NCBI RefSeq assembly: GCF_030687895.1
Contig: NZ_CP117452.1
Location: forward strand, 4,952,501-5,016,500
Length of the DNA: 64,000 nucleotides
Source of the DNA: Pseudomonas sp. FP198
Lineage (GTDB): Bacteria > Pseudomonadota > Gammaproteobacteria > Pseudomonadales > Pseudomonadaceae
Direction of reading: 5' to 3'
The notes under the pieces were generated by a model. The model was not told where the DNA came from. It was given only the letters and a program-made list of their open reading frames with translations, and did not search any database. Shown here piece by piece: positions 1 to 11,290 of the stretch. The stretch's first letter is position 1; the number at the start of each line of letters is the position of its first letter. Position numbers and translations under genes: made by a program.

Positions 1-1803
1 ACGGGCTTTCTTCTCGTCAGCCACAACGCTCATCTCGTCGCCAGCATCCGGAGTACCGTCCAGACCGAGGATCTCGACCGGGATAGCCGGACCGGCTTCC
101 TTGATTGGCTTGCCGTTCTCGTCGAGCATGGCGCGCACGCGGCCATAGTTCGAACCGACCAGCACCATGTCGCCCTGACGCAGGGTACCGTCCTGAACCA
201 GGACGGTCGCGACCGGGCCACGGCCCTTGTCGAGACGCGATTCAACAACCACGCCACGGCCAGGAGCCGAAGGTGTAGCGGTCAACTCCAGAACTTCGGC
301 TTGCAACAGAACGGCTTCGAGCAGTTCGTCAACGCCGGTACCCATCTTCGCCGAGACAGGAACGAAAGGAGTGTCGCCACCCCACTCTTCGGAGGTCACG
401 CCGTGGACCGACAGTTCGCTGCGGATGCGATCGAGATCGGCGCCCGGCTTGTCGATCTTGTTCACCGCAACCACCAGCGGCACGCCAGCAGCCTTGGCAT
501 GCTGAACGGCTTCGATGGTTTGCGGCATCACGCCGTCGTCCGCTGCAACCACCAGGATCACGATGTCGGTCGCCTTGGCACCACGGGCACGCATGGCGGT
601 AAACGCGGCGTGGCCCGGGGTGTCGAGGAACGTCACCATGCCACGGTCGGTTTCAACGTGGTACGCACCGATGTGCTGGGTGATACCACCAGCTTCGCCA
701 GCGGCTACCTTGGCACGACGGATGTAGTCGAGCAGCGAGGTTTTACCGTGGTCAACGTGACCCATGACGGTCACGACCGGCGCACGGGAAACCGCTTCAC
801 CTTCAAACTTCAGGGACTCGGCCAGGGAATCTTCCAGGGCGGTGTCGCTGACCAGGGTCACTTTGTGGCCCAGCTCTTCGGCAACCAGTTGGGCAGTTTC
901 CTGGTCCAGTACCTGGTTGATGGTGGCTGGCGTGCCCAGCTTGAACATGAACTTGATGATTTCAGCAGCCTTGACCGACATCTGCTGGGCCAGATCGCCC
1001 ACAGTGATGGTCTCGCCGATCTTCACTTCACGCACGACAGGGCCGGTAGGGCTCTGGAAACCGTGGGCGTTGCGCTTCTTCAGCTTGGCCTTGCCGCGAC
1101 CGCCGCGACGGAAGCCATCGCTTTCTTCGTCAGTGGTACGTGGCGCAACACGCGGTGCGGGCGCCTTTTCCTTGACCGAAGCACGATGAGGAGCGTTTTT
1201 GCGCTCGCCATCGCCACTGCCACGACGGTTGTCGTCGGCACGTGGTTTGTCCGGACGACGCTGTTCGTCGCGCTTGCGGGTGTCCGCCGGCGCCGGAGCA
1301 GCTGCCACGACAGGCGCGCTTTCACGCACTGGCTCAGCTGCCGCCGCAGGCGTCTCGACCACTTCGGCTGGAGCAGATTGCGCAGCAGCAGGCTGGCGAC
1401 GCGCTTCTTCTTCGGCGCGACGCTTGGCTTCTTCTTCAGCCTTCTGACGTGCAGCATTTTCCGCCGCGCGACGTTCTTCCAGTTCGCGTTTGCGCTCGGC
1501 TTCGATTTCTTCCGGGCTGCGCTGTACGAAGACTTTCTTCTTGCGTACTTCAACGCTGATGCTTTTGCTACCGGCAACACGCAGGGTGCTGGTGGTTTTA
1601 CGCTGCAGAGTGATCTTGCGCGGTTCTTCCACTTTCGCCTTGTGACTGCTCTTCAAGTGAGTGAGCAGGGACTGCTTCTCACTGTCGGTCACATGTTCCT
1701 CGGCGGCGGTGTGCGGCAGACCTGCCTCACGCATCTGCTGCAACAGGCGCTCTACCGGTGTTTTGACCTCATCGGCCAGTTGTTTCACCGTGACTTGCGT
1801 CAT
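1..1803 (-). CDS. infB: Translation initiation factor IF-2 (3' end outside window)
   Basis: IF-2 is the GTPase that brings fMet-tRNA to the 30S subunit and promotes subunit joining. The first 601 codons are present and the C-terminal part lies beyond the window edge. Seen: an N-terminal IF2_N-type domain, a long charged Glu/Arg/Ala-rich linker (about residues 95-230), a second IF2_N domain, then the G domain with GHVDHGKTS near residue 345, DTPGH, and NKID near residue 447. The ATG at 1803 opens the protein with [13 protein letters not shown], the usual Pseudomonas start. It lies 27 bp downstream of nusA in the classical rimP-nusA-infB operon. Confidence 0.97.
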   Translation of the reverse strand, partial: MTQVTVKQLADEVKTPVERLLQQMREAGLPHTAAEEHVTDSEKQSLLTHLKSSHKAKVEEPRKITLQRKTTSTLRVAGSKSISVEVRKKKVFVQRSPEEIEAERKRELEERRAAENAARQKAEEEAKRRAEEEARRQPAAAQSAPAEVVETPAAAAEPVRESAPVVAAAPAPADTRKRDEQRRPDKPRADDNRRGSGDGERKNAPHRASVKEKAPAPRVAPRTTDEESDGFRRGGRGKAKLKKRNAHGFQSPTGPVVREVKIGETITVGDLAQQMSVKAAEIIKFMFKLGTPATINQVLDQETAQLVAEELGHKVTLVSDTALEDSLAESLKFEGEAVSRAPVVTVMGHVDHGKTSLLDYIRRAKVAAGEAGGITQHIGAYHVETDRGMVTFLDTPGHAAFTAMRARGAKATDIVILVVAADDGVMPQTIEAVQHAKAAGVPLVVAVNKIDKPGADLDRIRSELSVHGVTSEEWGGDTPFVPVSAKMGTGVDELLEAVLLQAEVLELTATPSAPGRGVVVESRLDKGRGPVATVLVQDGTLRQGDMVLVGSNYGRVRAMLDENGKPIKEAGPAIPVEILGLDGTPDAGDEMSVVADEKKAR

Positions 1804-1830
1804 GCACTTCTCTCCTCAGGCCGCGCCTAA

Positions 1831-3312
1831 TTACTCGAACCAGTGGGCTCGGGCGGCCATGATCAACTTGCCGGCACGATCATCGTCAATGCCGTCGATG
1901 TCGAGCAGATCGTCAATAGACTGCTCGGCCAGGTCTTCGCGGGTAATTACGCCGCGCACCGCCAGTTCCATCGCCAAATCCTTGTCCATGCCCTCAAGCG
2001 AGAGCAGGTCTTCGGCCGGATGGGCGTCTGCCAGCTTTTCCTCAGTAGCGATGGCTTTGGTCAACAAGCGATCCTTGGCACGAGCGCGAAGCTCGTTGAC
2101 GATGTCCTCGTCAAAGCCGTCGATGTTGAGCATTTCCTCCACCGGTACGTAGGCAATCTCTTCCAGGCTGGTAAAGCCTTCATCCACCAGCACCTGCGCC
2201 AGCTCTTCATCGACTTCAAGCTCTTCGATGAAGTTGCGCAGGATGTCGCCGGTTTCAGCTTGCTGCTTGGCCTGGATGTCCGATTCGGTCATCACGTTCA
2301 GTGTCCAGCCAGTCAATTGGCTAGCCAGACGCACGTTCTGACCACCGCGACCGATGGCCTGAGCGAGATTGTCTGCGCCAACGGCGATGTCCATGGCATG
2401 GGCATCCTCGTCGACGATAATTGCCGCCACTTCAGCGGGCGACATGGCATTGATCACGAACTGAGCCGGGTTATCGTCCCACAGGACGATATCCACACGC
2501 TCGCCGCCCAACTCGCCGGATACGGCCTGGACGCGCGAACCACGCATGCCGATGCAGGCACCTTGCGGGTCGATGCGCTTGTCCTTGGAGCGGACCGCGA
2601 TCTTGGCCCGCGAACCCGGATCACGGGAGGCGGCCATTACTTCGATCAGGCCTTCAGCAATTTCCGGCACTTCGATGCGGAACAACTCGATCAGCATTTC
2701 CGGCGCGGTACGCGACAGGATCAGCTGCGGGCCGCGGTTCTCGGTGCGGATTTCCTTGAGCAGCGCACGCAACCGCACGCCAACCCGGAAAGTTTCGCGA
2801 GAAATGATGTCTTCACGGGCCAGCAATGCTTCGGCATTGTTGCCCAGATCAACGATCACGTTGTCGCGGGTGACTTTTTTAACAGTCCCGGAGATGATCT
2901 CTCCCAGGCGCTCGCGATACGCATCGACGACTTGCGCGCGCTCGGCTTCGCGAACTTTCTGCACAATGACCTGCTTGGCAGTCTGTGCAGCAATGCGGCC
3001 AAATTCGATGGACTCGATCTTTTCTTCGACGACATCACCCACCTTGGCGCCAGGATGCGTTTCTGCAACCTTGCTCGGCCAGGTTTCGATAGCCGGATCA
3101 TCCAGGTCGGCCTCCTCGACTACCGTCCAGCGACGGAAAGTCTCGTAGGCTCCGGTGTGGCGATTGATCTCCACACGCAAATCAACTTCGTCTTCGAAGC
3201 GCTTCTTGGTAGCAGTGGCCAGGGCCAGCTCCAGTGCTTCAAAAATAACGTTAGCCGGTACGCCCTTTTCATTGGATACCGACTCAACAACCAGCAGTAC
3301 TTCTTTGCTCAT
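1831..3312 (-). CDS. nusA: Transcription termination/antitermination protein NusA
   Basis: NusA binds RNA polymerase and controls pausing, termination and antitermination. The 493-aa product begins [17 protein letters not shown]. It has the N-terminal polymerase-binding domain, an S1 domain (about 135-200), tandem KH domains, and two C-terminal acidic helix-hairpin repeats ending in [20 protein letters not shown], as in other gammaproteobacteria. An in-frame extension of seven codons upstream exists, but the ATG at 3312 matches the family start. It lies between rimP and infB. Confidence 0.97.
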   Translation of the reverse strand: MSKEVLLVVESVSNEKGVPANVIFEALELALATATKKRFEDEVDLRVEINRHTGAYETFRRWTVVEEADLDDPAIETWPSKVAETHPGAKVGDVVEEKIESIEFGRIAAQTAKQVIVQKVREAERAQVVDAYRERLGEIISGTVKKVTRDNVIVDLGNNAEALLAREDIISRETFRVGVRLRALLKEIRTENRGPQLILSRTAPEMLIELFRIEVPEIAEGLIEVMAASRDPGSRAKIAVRSKDKRIDPQGACIGMRGSRVQAVSGELGGERVDIVLWDDNPAQFVINAMSPAEVAAIIVDEDAHAMDIAVGADNLAQAIGRGGQNVRLASQLTGWTLNVMTESDIQAKQQAETGDILRNFIEELEVDEELAQVLVDEGFTSLEEIAYVPVEEMLNIDGFDEDIVNELRARAKDRLLTKAIATEEKLADAHPAEDLLSLEGMDKDLAMELAVRGVITREDLAEQSIDDLLDIDGIDDDRAGKLIMAARAHWFE

Positions 3313-3371
3313 CGTACGCCTCGCCTTTCGCAAGCCATTGGATCCGCGGGATCCGCAGTATCTGGCACGTA

Positions 3372-3830
3372 TCAGTCAAAACTGGGAATAATGTTGGCCT
3401 TGTCGATCATATCGATCGGCAACAGGAACTCATGGTCATCTACCTGCACCACGACATCCTGTTCTTCCACACCGCGCAGAAGGCCTTGGAAGTTGCGTCG
3501 GCCTTCAAAGGGCGAGCGCAGCTTGATCTTCACTTGTTCACCGGCAAACGAAGCGAACTGTTCAAGAGTGAACAGAGGGCGTTCCATGCCAGGCGAGGAA
3601 ACTTCAAGGGTGTATTCGGAGGTGATGGGATCTTCAACATCCAGCACACCACTGATCTGACGGCTGACGATGGCGCAATCATCCACCAACACGCCGCCTT
3701 CCTTATCGATATAAACGCGCAACAGTGAGTGGCGACCTTGAGCCGAAAACTCAATACCCCAGCATTCATAGCCAAGGGCCACGACCACCGGGGCCAACAA
3801 GGCCTGCAACTGTTCTAGCTTGCTCGACAC
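3372..3830 (-). CDS. rimP: Ribosome maturation factor RimP
   Basis: RimP assists maturation of the 30S subunit. The product is 152 aa and starts at a GTG ([16 protein letters not shown]). A GAGGGGG ribosome-binding site lies 6 bp upstream of that GTG, and the in-frame ATG 18 bp further upstream has no comparable site. The N-terminal alpha/beta domain and the C-terminal Sm-like domain (from about residue 90) are both present. It is the first protein gene of the rimP-nusA-infB operon, preceded by three hairpins between it and tRNA-fMet. Confidence 0.95.
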   Translation of the reverse strand: MSSKLEQLQALLAPVVVALGYECWGIEFSAQGRHSLLRVYIDKEGGVLVDDCAIVSRQISGVLDVEDPITSEYTLEVSSPGMERPLFTLEQFASFAGEQVKIKLRSPFEGRRNFQGLLRGVEEQDVVVQVDDHEFLLPIDMIDKANIIPSFD

Positions 3831-3867
3831 CTGAACCCCCTCGTGCATGTATGTGCATGCCATGCAA

Positions 3868-3895
3868 ATAAAAAAAAATGGGCGAATCGCCCATC
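3868..3895 (-). terminator. Terminator/attenuator hairpin ahead of rimP
   Basis: Read on the minus strand, ATGGGCGATTCGCCCAT forms a 7-bp stem followed by a run of eight or more U. It lies between tRNA-fMet and rimP, only 38 bp before the rimP start. It would either end the tRNA transcript or act as an attenuator in the nusA operon leader. A further hairpin (AACGCCG/CGGCGTT arms) lies at 3901-3922. Confidence 0.7.
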
Positions 3896-3939
3896 CCTGA
3901 AACGCCGTCGAACAGCGGCGTTGTAAATGTCCAGCTAAC

Positions 3940-3961
3940 AAAAAGCCCCTTGGAAGGGGCC
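3940..3961 (-). terminator. Terminator downstream of tRNA-fMet
   Basis: On the minus strand GCCCCTTCCAAGGGGC is followed by U5. It begins 8 bp after the CCA end of tRNA-fMet, as expected for an intrinsic terminator of the tRNA unit. Confidence 0.75.
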
Positions 3962-3968
3962 CTGAAAC

Positions 3969-4045
<77 letters not shown>

Positions 4046-4110
4046 ACAAAGCTGGGGCGGAAGTATACGACCGATCCCTTACAGGGTCAATGTAACGCTT
4101 CCACCTACAA

Positions 4111-4131
4111 GAAAGCCCGCAATTGCGGGCT
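4111..4131 (-). terminator. Terminator downstream of tRNA-Leu
   Basis: AGCCCGCAATTGCGGGCT stem-loop followed by TTTC on the minus strand, 12 bp after the tRNA-Leu CCA end. Confidence 0.65.
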
Positions 4132-4142
4132 CTCCTGATAAT

Positions 4143-4228
4143 TGGTACCGAGAAGGGGACTCGAACCCCTACACCCTATGGGCACAACCACCTCAAGGTT
4201 GCGTGTCTACCAATTCCACCACCTCGGC
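4143..4228 (-). tRNA. tRNA-Leu (GAG)
   Basis: An 86-nt class II tRNA with a long variable arm and encoded CCA. The anticodon loop CTTGAGG gives anticodon GAG. It lies directly downstream of secG on the same strand and may be cotranscribed with it. Confidence 0.97.
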
Positions 4229-4249
4229 AATACAGCGTTTGAAACCTTC

Positions 4250-4633
4250 TTACTTCTGCTCTTGAGCTGGAGGTACGTCAGTCGCCGGATTGGCCGACTT
4301 TTGCTCTTGAAGCACCGGGACATCATCAGAAGCCGGTTGTTGCTTTGGCGCTTCCAACACCGCTGGGTTTGGCAAACCTACTTGAGTCAGCTCATGAGCC
4401 TTCTCTTTAGCAAAGTAACCTAACCCCAAGCTGGTTATGAAGAAACCGGCGGCGAGTATAGCAGTAAACTTACTAAGAAAGGTAGAGGAACCTTGGCTTC
4501 CGAATACAGTATTTGAAGCACCTGCACCGAAAGACGCACCAGCATCCGCACCTTTACCCTGCTGCAGCAATACGAGAGCAACTACACCCAGTGCGCCCAG
4601 CAGATGAAAAACGACTACGACTGTTTCCAGCAT
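4250..4633 (-). CDS. secG: Protein translocase subunit SecG
   Basis: SecG is a small membrane subunit of the SecYEG preprotein channel. The 127-aa product starts [30 protein letters not shown], which is the conserved first membrane segment and the Q-G-K-G motif. A second hydrophobic segment ([16 protein letters not shown]) follows near residue 58, then an Ala/Pro/Gln-rich tail. An in-frame upstream extension overlaps tpiA and is not conserved in the family. The tpiA-secG order is typical of Pseudomonas. Confidence 0.95.
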   Translation of the reverse strand: MLETVVVVFHLLGALGVVALVLLQQGKGADAGASFGAGASNTVFGSQGSSTFLSKFTAILAAGFFITSLGLGYFAKEKAHELTQVGLPNPAVLEAPKQQPASDDVPVLQEQKSANPATDVPPAQEQK

Positions 4634-4637
4634 TTTT

Positions 4638-5393
4638 TCAGTTTCCCGCGGCGCGACAGATCGCACCGAACTCATCTGCATTCAGGGACGCTCCACCAAT
4701 GAGCCCCCCATCGATATCCGGCATGCCGAACAGTTCGACCGCATTGGCCGCCTTCACGCTGCCGCCGTATAGAAGCCGCACACCTCGTGCCACTTCAGAA
4801 TTTTCTTGCGCCAACTGCGCGCGGATGGCGGCGTGCACATCCTGCGCTTGTTGAGGCGAAGCAGTCAGCCCGGTGCCAATGGCCCAGACCGGCTCGTAAG
4901 CAATGACTGCCTTTGCAAACGCACCGACACCCAGGTCCTCGATGATGCTGCCCAACTGGCGAGCAACAACTTCGAGAGTCTTGCCTGCCTCACGCTGTTC
5001 GAGGGTCTCCCCTACGCACAACACCGGGATCAGGCCACAAGCCTGTGCCGCAGCAAATTTGCGAATCAGGGTCTTGTCCTGCTCGCCCATGATCAGGCGA
5101 CGCTCGGAATGACCGACCAGGACGAGTGAGCATCCTGCGTCCACCAGTTGACTCGGCGCGATTTCACCGGTCAACGCACCCTGCATGGATTCCACTGCAG
5201 AGTTTTGTGCACCAACCGAAATCGACTTGCCTTTCAAGCCATCAACCACTTGGTTGATATACAGGCAAGGCGGGAACACCGCTACATCAACACCGCTTGG
5301 CAAGGCCAGGTTACGAAGGCCCTTGATCAGCTCAGCGACGCTGGCGCGGGTACCGTGCATCTTCCAGTTACCAGCTACCATAGGGCGACGCAT
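4638..5393 (-). CDS. tpiA: Triose-phosphate isomerase
   Basis: Interconverts dihydroxyacetone phosphate and glyceraldehyde-3-phosphate in glycolysis and gluconeogenesis. The 251-aa TIM barrel shows the catalytic lysine in GNWKMHG (about residue 11), the catalytic histidine in GHSERR (about 95), the catalytic glutamate in [11 protein letters not shown] (about 166), and the phosphate-binding LYGGSV loop near the end. It lies 66 bp after glmM and 4 bp before secG, so all three are probably one transcript. Confidence 0.97.
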   Translation of the reverse strand: MRRPMVAGNWKMHGTRASVAELIKGLRNLALPSGVDVAVFPPCLYINQVVDGLKGKSISVGAQNSAVESMQGALTGEIAPSQLVDAGCSLVLVGHSERRLIMGEQDKTLIRKFAAAQACGLIPVLCVGETLEQREAGKTLEVVARQLGSIIEDLGVGAFAKAVIAYEPVWAIGTGLTASPQQAQDVHAAIRAQLAQENSEVARGVRLLYGGSVKAANAVELFGMPDIDGGLIGGASLNADEFGAICRAAGN

Positions 5394-5459
5394 GCTGTAC
5401 CTCGTCGGTCAAAGTGGGCGCAGATGTTACCCAACGGATTCATGACTGGCAAGCCGAAT

Positions 5460-6797
5460 TCAGGCAGAAACTTCAGTAACCAGCTTCGCCAGCTCTTCGG
5501 CATAACCGCGGACCTGTGCTTCATCCTCGCCTTCGACCATGACGCGCACCAAAGGCTCCGTGCCGGACTTGCGCAACAACACCCGCCCACGCCCGGCCAT
5601 AGCCTGTGTGATGCGCTCGCTGGCCTGCTTGACCGTTGCATGTTCAAGAGGACTGACACCTCCACCAAAACGCACATTGATCAATACTTGCGGACATTTG
5701 CGCAGCGCCTGGCGCGACTGCGCCAGCCCTTCGTTACGGGCCTTGAGCGCCATCAGCACTTGCAGCGCAGCGATGATCGCATCACCGGTGGTGGTATGGT
5801 CGAAGCAGACGATGTGGCCGGAATTCTCGCCGCCGATGACCCAGTTGCGCTCCAGCAATTCCGAGATCACATAGCGGTCGCCGACATTAGCCCGGACGAA
5901 TGGGATATCCAGATCCGCCAAGGCCAACTCAAGCCCGAGGTTGCTCATCAACGTACCAACCACGCCGCCCTGCAGCTTGCCGCGACCATGCAGATCGCGC
6001 GCGATGATAAACAGCAGCTCGTCACCGTCAACGACCGTTCCGGTATGGTCGACCATCAACACCCGATCACCGTCACCGTCGAAAGCGATCCCGAGATCGG
6101 CATGTTCGGCCAGGACCGCAGCCTGCAATGCCTCGGTATGGGTCGAGCCGCAATTGTGGTTGATATTCAGCCCGTTGGGCTGGGCAGAGAGCACTACCAC
6201 CTCGGCGCCCAACTCGCGGAAAACGCTGGGCGCGACCTTATAGGTTGCGCCGTGCGCGCAATCGACAACGATTTTCAGACCGGAGAAGCTCGTACCGGTC
6301 GGCACACTGCCTTTGCAGAATTCGATGTAACGACCCGATGCATCGTTGATCCGCGACACCTTGCCGATCTTGCTCGACTCGACCACCGTCATCGGCGCAT
6401 CCAGCAGCTCTTCGATCATCAGCTCGATTTCGTCCGGCAGCTTGGTGCCCTTGCCAGAGAAAAACTTGATGCCGTTGTCATCATGAGGGTTGTGCGAAGC
6501 ACTGATCACAATGCCCGCCTGGGCCTGGAATGTACGGGTCAGGTAGGCAATGGCCGGCGTCGGCATCGGACCCAGCAACATCACATCGGCGCCCGCCGAA
6601 GTAAGGCCGGCCTCAAGAGCCGATTCGAACATGTAGCCGGAAATTCGCGTGTCCTTGCCGACCAGCACCTTGCATGCGCCCATCTTGCGGAACGCCATGC
6701 CGGCGGCCCAGCCGAGCTTGAGCATGAAATCAGGGGTAATAGGGTATTCGCCGACCCGACCACGAATACCGTCGGTGCCAAAATATTTCTTGCTCAT
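5460..6797 (-). CDS. glmM: Phosphoglucosamine mutase
   Basis: Converts glucosamine-6-phosphate to glucosamine-1-phosphate for UDP-GlcNAc, and so for peptidoglycan and LPS. The 445-aa protein has all four domain signatures: the phosphoserine loop [12 protein letters not shown] (about 98-109), the metal-binding DGDGDR (about 240), the sugar-specificity GGENSGH, and the phosphate-binding [12 protein letters not shown] near the C-terminus. It follows folP closely (16 bp), the conserved ftsH-folP-glmM order. Confidence 0.97.
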   Translation of the reverse strand: MSKKYFGTDGIRGRVGEYPITPDFMLKLGWAAGMAFRKMGACKVLVGKDTRISGYMFESALEAGLTSAGADVMLLGPMPTPAIAYLTRTFQAQAGIVISASHNPHDDNGIKFFSGKGTKLPDEIELMIEELLDAPMTVVESSKIGKVSRINDASGRYIEFCKGSVPTGTSFSGLKIVVDCAHGATYKVAPSVFRELGAEVVVLSAQPNGLNINHNCGSTHTEALQAAVLAEHADLGIAFDGDGDRVLMVDHTGTVVDGDELLFIIARDLHGRGKLQGGVVGTLMSNLGLELALADLDIPFVRANVGDRYVISELLERNWVIGGENSGHIVCFDHTTTGDAIIAALQVLMALKARNEGLAQSRQALRKCPQVLINVRFGGGVSPLEHATVKQASERITQAMAGRGRVLLRKSGTEPLVRVMVEGEDEAQVRGYAEELAKLVTEVSA

Positions 6798-6813
6798 AAG
6801 TGCTCCGTCATTC

Positions 6814-7666
6814 TTATTCGGCTGAATCCACTGCGTCGATCATCCGCACGACATCCATCGTTTCGGCTACATCATGCACGCGCAAAATGCGCGCACCTTT
6901 GGTAAGGGCCAATGCAGCCAGGGCGAGACCGCCATACAAGCGCTCTCCCACCGGGCGGCCCAAGGCATTGCCTATCATGCTCTTTCGCGAGACGCCAACC
7001 AACAGGGGCCGTCCCAGCGCATGCAGGGCTTCCATATGCTTGAACAGGCTCAGGTTGTGAGCCAGGGTCTTGGCAAAGCCGAACCCGGGATCAAGGATGA
7101 CCCGCTCGGCAGGGATGCCCACGGCAGCACACTGGTCCAGGCGCTCCGCGAGGAACCCGGCGACTTCCCTGGTCACATCATCATAGTGCGGATCGTCCTG
7201 CATGGTCCCCGGCTCGCCGAGCATATGCATCAGGCACACCGGCAACCCGGTTGCAGCCGCGGCGTCCAGCGCACCGTCGCGCCGCAAGGACCGGACATCA
7301 TTGATCAGCCCCGCCCCCCAGTCGCGCTGCCTCGCGCATGACCGCAGGCGTGGAGGTATCAACCGAAATGATGACATCAAGCTCGCGGTGTATACGCTCG
7401 ACAATCGGCGCCACTCGCTCCAGCTCTTCGGTAGGTGACACCGCCCGCGCACCGGGACGGGTCGATTCACCACCCACATCGATCAGCGTTGCGCCCGCTG
7501 CCACCATGGCCTCGGCATGCCGCAATGCAGCGTCGAGCTGGCAGAATTTTCCGCCATCGGAAAAGGAATCGGGAGTGACATTAAGAATGCCCATGACGTG
7601 CGCACGGGCCAAATCAAGAAACCGGTTGCCGCAAGGCAACCGGTTAGAGGACTGAACAGAAGTCAT
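6814..7666 (-). pseudogene. folP: Dihydropteroate synthase, single-base frameshift
   Basis: DHPS joins p-aminobenzoate to dihydropterin pyrophosphate in folate synthesis and is the sulfonamide target. The 5' part encodes MGILNVTPDSFSDGG, GGESTRPG and the SVDTSTPAVMREAARLG segment. The 3' part, in the next frame, encodes AGLINDVRSLRR, LMHMLG, DPGFGFAKT and LLVGVSRKS. The two join within a run of six C at 7314-7319, and five C would restore one frame of about 283 aa. As written the product stops shortly after residue 120. Because folP is normally essential, a homopolymer sequencing error is as likely as a true mutation. It lies between ftsH and glmM. Confidence 0.9.
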
Positions 7667-7674
7667 TTCAAGCC

Positions 7675-9597
7675 TTAGACGTCGGCGGCCGGACCACCGA
7701 TGGGCGTCTCGGGACGCTCACCCTGTACCGCTGGCGGCGTACCGGAGGTACCCGTGCCACCACCGGACCAATCACGAGGCTCACGAGGCGTGCGGCCGGC
7801 CATGATGTCGTCGATTTGCTCGGCATCGATGGTTTCATATTTCATCAGTGCGTCAGCCATCGCGTCCAGTTTGTCGCGGTTGTCCGTAAGGATCTGCTTG
7901 GCCGTGCCGTAGCACTGGTCAATGATGCTGCGAACTTCCGAGTCGATCAGTTTGGCCGTCTCACCAGAGAAGCTTGCATGCTGGCCACCGCCGCCACGAC
8001 CCAGGAATACTTCGCCCTCTTCCTCGGCGTACATCAGCGGGCCGAGCTTTTCGGACAAGCCCCACTTGGTAACCATGTTCCGGGCAATCTGGCTTGCGCG
8101 CATGATGTCGTTGGAGGCACCCGTCGTCACGCCGTCAAAGCCCAACGTCATTTCCTCGGCGATACGGCCACCGTACAGCGAACAGATCTGGCTGATCAGC
8201 GCGCGCTTGGACAGGCTGTAACGGTCCTCCTCCGGCAGGAACATCGTCACACCCAGCGCACGACCGCGCGGAATGATCGAAACCTTGTACACCGGATCAT
8301 GCTCAGGCACGACACGGCCGACGATGGCATGCCCTGCCTCGTGGTAAGCGGTGTTCTGCTTTTCCTTTTCCGACATGACCATGGATTTGCGCTCGGCGCC
8401 CATCATGATCTTGTCCTTGGCGAGTTCGAACTCCTTCATTTCCACGACACGCTTGCCGGAACGAGCAGCAAACAGCGACGCTTCGTTTACCAGGTTCGCC
8501 AGGTCAGCACCGGAGAAACCCGGTGTGCCGCGAGCGATGACCGCTGGAGCAACGTCATCCCCCATGGGCACCTTGCGCATGTGAACCTTCAGGATCTGCT
8601 CGCGACCACGAATGTCCGGCAGCCCCACCACGACCTGACGGTCAAAACGACCTGGACGCAGCAGCGCAGGGTCGAGCACATCGGGACGGTTGGTAGCGGC
8701 GATCACGATGATGCCGTCATTCATCTCGAAACCGTCCATCTCCACCAGCAACTGGTTGAGGGTCTGCTCGCGCTCATCGTGACCGCCGCCCATGCCGGCT
8801 CCACGGTGGCGACCAACGGCGTCGATCTCGTCGATGAAGATAATGCATGGCGCGTGCTTCTTCGCCTGCTCGAACATGTCGCGAACACGGCTGGCACCTA
8901 CGCCGACGAACATCTCGACGAAGTCGGAACCGGAAATGGTGAAGAACGGAACCTTGGCTTCGCCGGCGATTGCCTTGGCGAGCAAGGTTTTACCGGTACC
9001 CGGTGGCCCCACCATCAGTACGCCGCGGGGAATGCGTCCGCCCAGGCGCTGGAACTTGCCTGGATCACGCAGGAATTCCACCAGCTCGCCGACTTCTTCC
9101 TTCGCTTCATCGCAACCGGCGACGTCAGCCAGGGTGGTCTTGACCTGATCTTCGGACAATAGTCGGGCCTTGCTCTTGCCGAAACTCATCGGCCCGCCCT
9201 TCCCTCCGGCCCCGCCCTGCATCTGGCGCATGAAGAACATGAACACCGCGATGATCACCAGGATCGGGAAGCTCGCGACCAGGAGCTGGGTCCAGATACT
9301 TTGCTGCTCAGGCTGCTTGCCTTCGATCACGACGTGATTGTCCACCAGGTCGCCGATCAGACCATTGTCCTGGATCGCCGGACGAATGGTCTTGAAGCTG
9401 TCGCCATCGCTGCGCTTGCCGGTAATCACATAACCATCAACGGCTACGCGCTCGACCTTGCCTTCCTTGACCTGCTGGAGGAAATCGGAATAGTTGAGGG
9501 TCTGCGGCTCGTTAGGGCTGGAGAAGTTGTTCATCACGGTCACAAGGACAGCGGCGATGATCAACCACAGGATCAGATTCTTTGCCATATCGTTCAA
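7675..9597 (-). CDS. ftsH: ATP-dependent zinc metalloprotease FtsH
   Basis: Membrane-anchored AAA protease that degrades misfolded membrane proteins and regulators such as sigma-32 and LpxC. The 640-aa protein has an N-terminal membrane segment, a periplasmic domain, a second membrane segment (about 105-123), the AAA domain with GPPGTGKT (about 195) and [13 protein letters not shown], and the zinc site HEAGH (about 417). I chose the TTG at 9597 (encoding M-N-D-M-A-K) because GAGGG lies 7 bp upstream of it, whereas the internal ATG at 9588 is 16 bp away. Order rlmE-ftsH-folP is conserved. Confidence 0.96.
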   Translation of the reverse strand: MNDMAKNLILWLIIAAVLVTVMNNFSSPNEPQTLNYSDFLQQVKEGKVERVAVDGYVITGKRSDGDSFKTIRPAIQDNGLIGDLVDNHVVIEGKQPEQQSIWTQLLVASFPILVIIAVFMFFMRQMQGGAGGKGGPMSFGKSKARLLSEDQVKTTLADVAGCDEAKEEVGELVEFLRDPGKFQRLGGRIPRGVLMVGPPGTGKTLLAKAIAGEAKVPFFTISGSDFVEMFVGVGASRVRDMFEQAKKHAPCIIFIDEIDAVGRHRGAGMGGGHDEREQTLNQLLVEMDGFEMNDGIIVIAATNRPDVLDPALLRPGRFDRQVVVGLPDIRGREQILKVHMRKVPMGDDVAPAVIARGTPGFSGADLANLVNEASLFAARSGKRVVEMKEFELAKDKIMMGAERKSMVMSEKEKQNTAYHEAGHAIVGRVVPEHDPVYKVSIIPRGRALGVTMFLPEEDRYSLSKRALISQICSLYGGRIAEEMTLGFDGVTTGASNDIMRASQIARNMVTKWGLSEKLGPLMYAEEEGEVFLGRGGGGQHASFSGETAKLIDSEVRSIIDQCYGTAKQILTDNRDKLDAMADALMKYETIDAEQIDDIMAGRTPREPRDWSGGGTGTSGTPPAVQGERPETPIGGPAADV

Positions 9598-9781
9598 TTA
9601 ACTACCCTCTGAAGCAAGCTCCGCTACTGGCGCGCGCTTCGCATGATATTCACCGGCCTAACTTACTACATTACCTGCGACTCTGGCAGGCGCCGTCTGT
9701 AACCCTTTGTGAAACTTTGACTCGCGCAATTTTCGTTACGCGACGCCCGCAATGCGATACAAAAAAAACTATCGGCCTGCT

Positions 9782-10432
9782 TCAAAGCCGCTCATCACTG
9801 GAAGCGCCTTCAATTCCGCGAAACCCTCGCGCCAGCAGATACTGCTCGCGAGAGCGATCGCGGGACGACAATGGCTTGCGCATCTGCACCTTGTCGAACA
9901 ATTTGCGCATGCCCTTGTGGTATTCATCGAAGCCTTCACCCTGGAAGACCTTGATCAGGAAATCGCCACCTGGACGTAGAACCCGCCCCGCCAGATCCAG
10001 GGCCAGCTCGCTGAGGAACATTGCACGAGGCATGTCGACAGCCGCCAATCCACTCATATTGGGGGCCATATCGGAAATCACAAGGTCGACTTGCGTATTT
10101 CCGACGGCCTCGAGGATTTGCGCCAATACGGCGTCCTCGGTGAAATCACCCTGAATAAAGGTCACGTCGGGGATGCTGTCCATTTCCAGGATGTCCGAAG
10201 CGATCAACCGCCCCTGGCCGCCAATCAGACGACTGGTTACTTGCGACCAGCCACCCGGCGCCGCACCGAGGTCGATCACGGTCATGCCAGGACGGATCAG
10301 GCGATCCTTCTCCTGGATCTCCAGCAATTTATAGCTGGCGCGCGAGCGATAGCCGTCTTTTTGCGCCATTTTGACGTACGGATCGTTGAAATGCTCTCTG
10401 AGCCAGTTCTGGCTAGTCTTGGAACGGGCCAC
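9782..10432 (-). CDS. rlmE: 23S rRNA (uridine-2'-O)-methyltransferase RlmE
   Basis: RlmE (FtsJ/RrmJ) methylates U2552 of 23S rRNA. The 216-aa protein shows the SAM-binding [12 protein letters not shown] (about 55), the acidic [10 protein letters not shown] motif (about 123), and a catalytic K-D-K-E arrangement including the early K of [12 protein letters not shown] and the K of [10 protein letters not shown]. It is divergent from yhbY and upstream of ftsH, as in other gammaproteobacteria. Confidence 0.96.
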   Translation of the reverse strand: MARSKTSQNWLREHFNDPYVKMAQKDGYRSRASYKLLEIQEKDRLIRPGMTVIDLGAAPGGWSQVTSRLIGGQGRLIASDILEMDSIPDVTFIQGDFTEDAVLAQILEAVGNTQVDLVISDMAPNMSGLAAVDMPRAMFLSELALDLAGRVLRPGGDFLIKVFQGEGFDEYHKGMRKLFDKVQMRKPLSSRDRSREQYLLARGFRGIEGASSDERL

Positions 10433-10539
10433 GGGCCACCTCTGAAAAATAAATCGGGTCGTGATTAAGTGGGCGGTCCCGGACTCGCTCGGGTAAACTG
10501 GCCGCCGCTTTTTACAAGATCAGACGCAGGGGTCAGATT

Positions 10540-10848
10540 ATGCCGCTCACTCAAGAGCAGAAGAAACAATACAAATCCATCGGCCACCATCTGAAACCGG
10601 TTTTGACTGTGGCTGACAACGGTTTGACTGAAGGTGTCCTCGCTGAACTGGAACGCGCCCTCGGCGATCACGAGCTGATCAAGATCAAGCTCAACATCCT
10701 CGACCGCGAAGCCCGCCTGGCTGCCGTTGCCGAACTATGCAGGGTCGGCAAGGCTGACCTGGTCCAGGTCATCGGCAAGATGGCGCTGATTTATCGCAAG
10801 AACTTCAGCGTCAACAAACAACTGTCGAACGTTCACCGCTTCAAATGA
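10540..10848 (+). CDS. yhbY: CRM-domain RNA-binding protein YhbY
   Basis: A 102-aa protein with a single CRM/YhbY domain, linked in E. coli to 50S precursor particles. The family GxxG loop is replaced by V-A-D-N-G-L-T, and the helix LERALGDHELIKIKLN and the GKMALIYRKN strand are typical. It is transcribed away from rlmE and converges on the DUF4149 gene with only a 9-bp gap. Confidence 0.93.
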   Translation: MPLTQEQKKQYKSIGHHLKPVLTVADNGLTEGVLAELERALGDHELIKIKLNILDREARLAAVAELCRVGKADLVQVIGKMALIYRKNFSVNKQLSNVHRFK

Positions 10849-10857
10849 TGCAAAGGG

Positions 10858-11262
10858 TCAAGGGTGTGCTTCGCGCACCCTGCCGCTCCATCCGGGAACC
10901 GGCTGCAATACCAGCACCAGGCCGGAAAAACCCAGCACCAGGTAGCTGAATACCTGCCATTGGCTCGCGTCCGGCCAACCGAGACGCACCGCCAGGAACA
11001 TCCCGCAAGCGTACAAGGCCATGAGCAGCAATTGCCCACGGATGTCGCGCCATAGGCTGCCAAGGCCCTCGGCCTGAACCAGCACCAAAGCCTGGAATAT
11101 CACGCAAACTGCTGAAAAACCCACCAGCAGCGCCGTCAGCATACCCGCGATTTCATTGATGAGCAGCGGTGCCAGGCCAATCCGACCCAGCACCGGCAGC
11201 AGACCGACGTGCAGCAACCAGACGCCGCCCACCCACAACATCTGGGTGAGCTGCCAGATCAT
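10858..11262 (-). CDS. DUF4149-type membrane protein
   Basis: A 134-aa protein with four predicted membrane segments (MIWQLTQMLWVGGVWLLHVG, LLINEIAGMLTALLVGFSAV, LLLMALYACGMFLAV, VFSYLVLGFSGLVLVL). Its size and position after greA fit the DUF4149 family, whose function is unknown. I chose the ATG at 11262, 28 bp after the greA stop. An open frame continues upstream into greA but has no ATG or GTG near a ribosome-binding site. Confidence 0.8.
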   Translation of the reverse strand: MIWQLTQMLWVGGVWLLHVGLLPVLGRIGLAPLLINEIAGMLTALLVGFSAVCVIFQALVLVQAEGLGSLWRDIRGQLLLMALYACGMFLAVRLGWPDASQWQVFSYLVLGFSGLVLVLQPVPGWSGRVREAHP

Positions 11263-11290
11263 GGCACCCGCACGCAGCGGGCGCCTTCGT

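Noticed and set aside
301..1830. Long plus-strand frames opposite infB, nusA, glmM, ftsH and dnaK
   Set aside because: All are mirror frames of conserved genes on the minus strand, without recognisable protein features.
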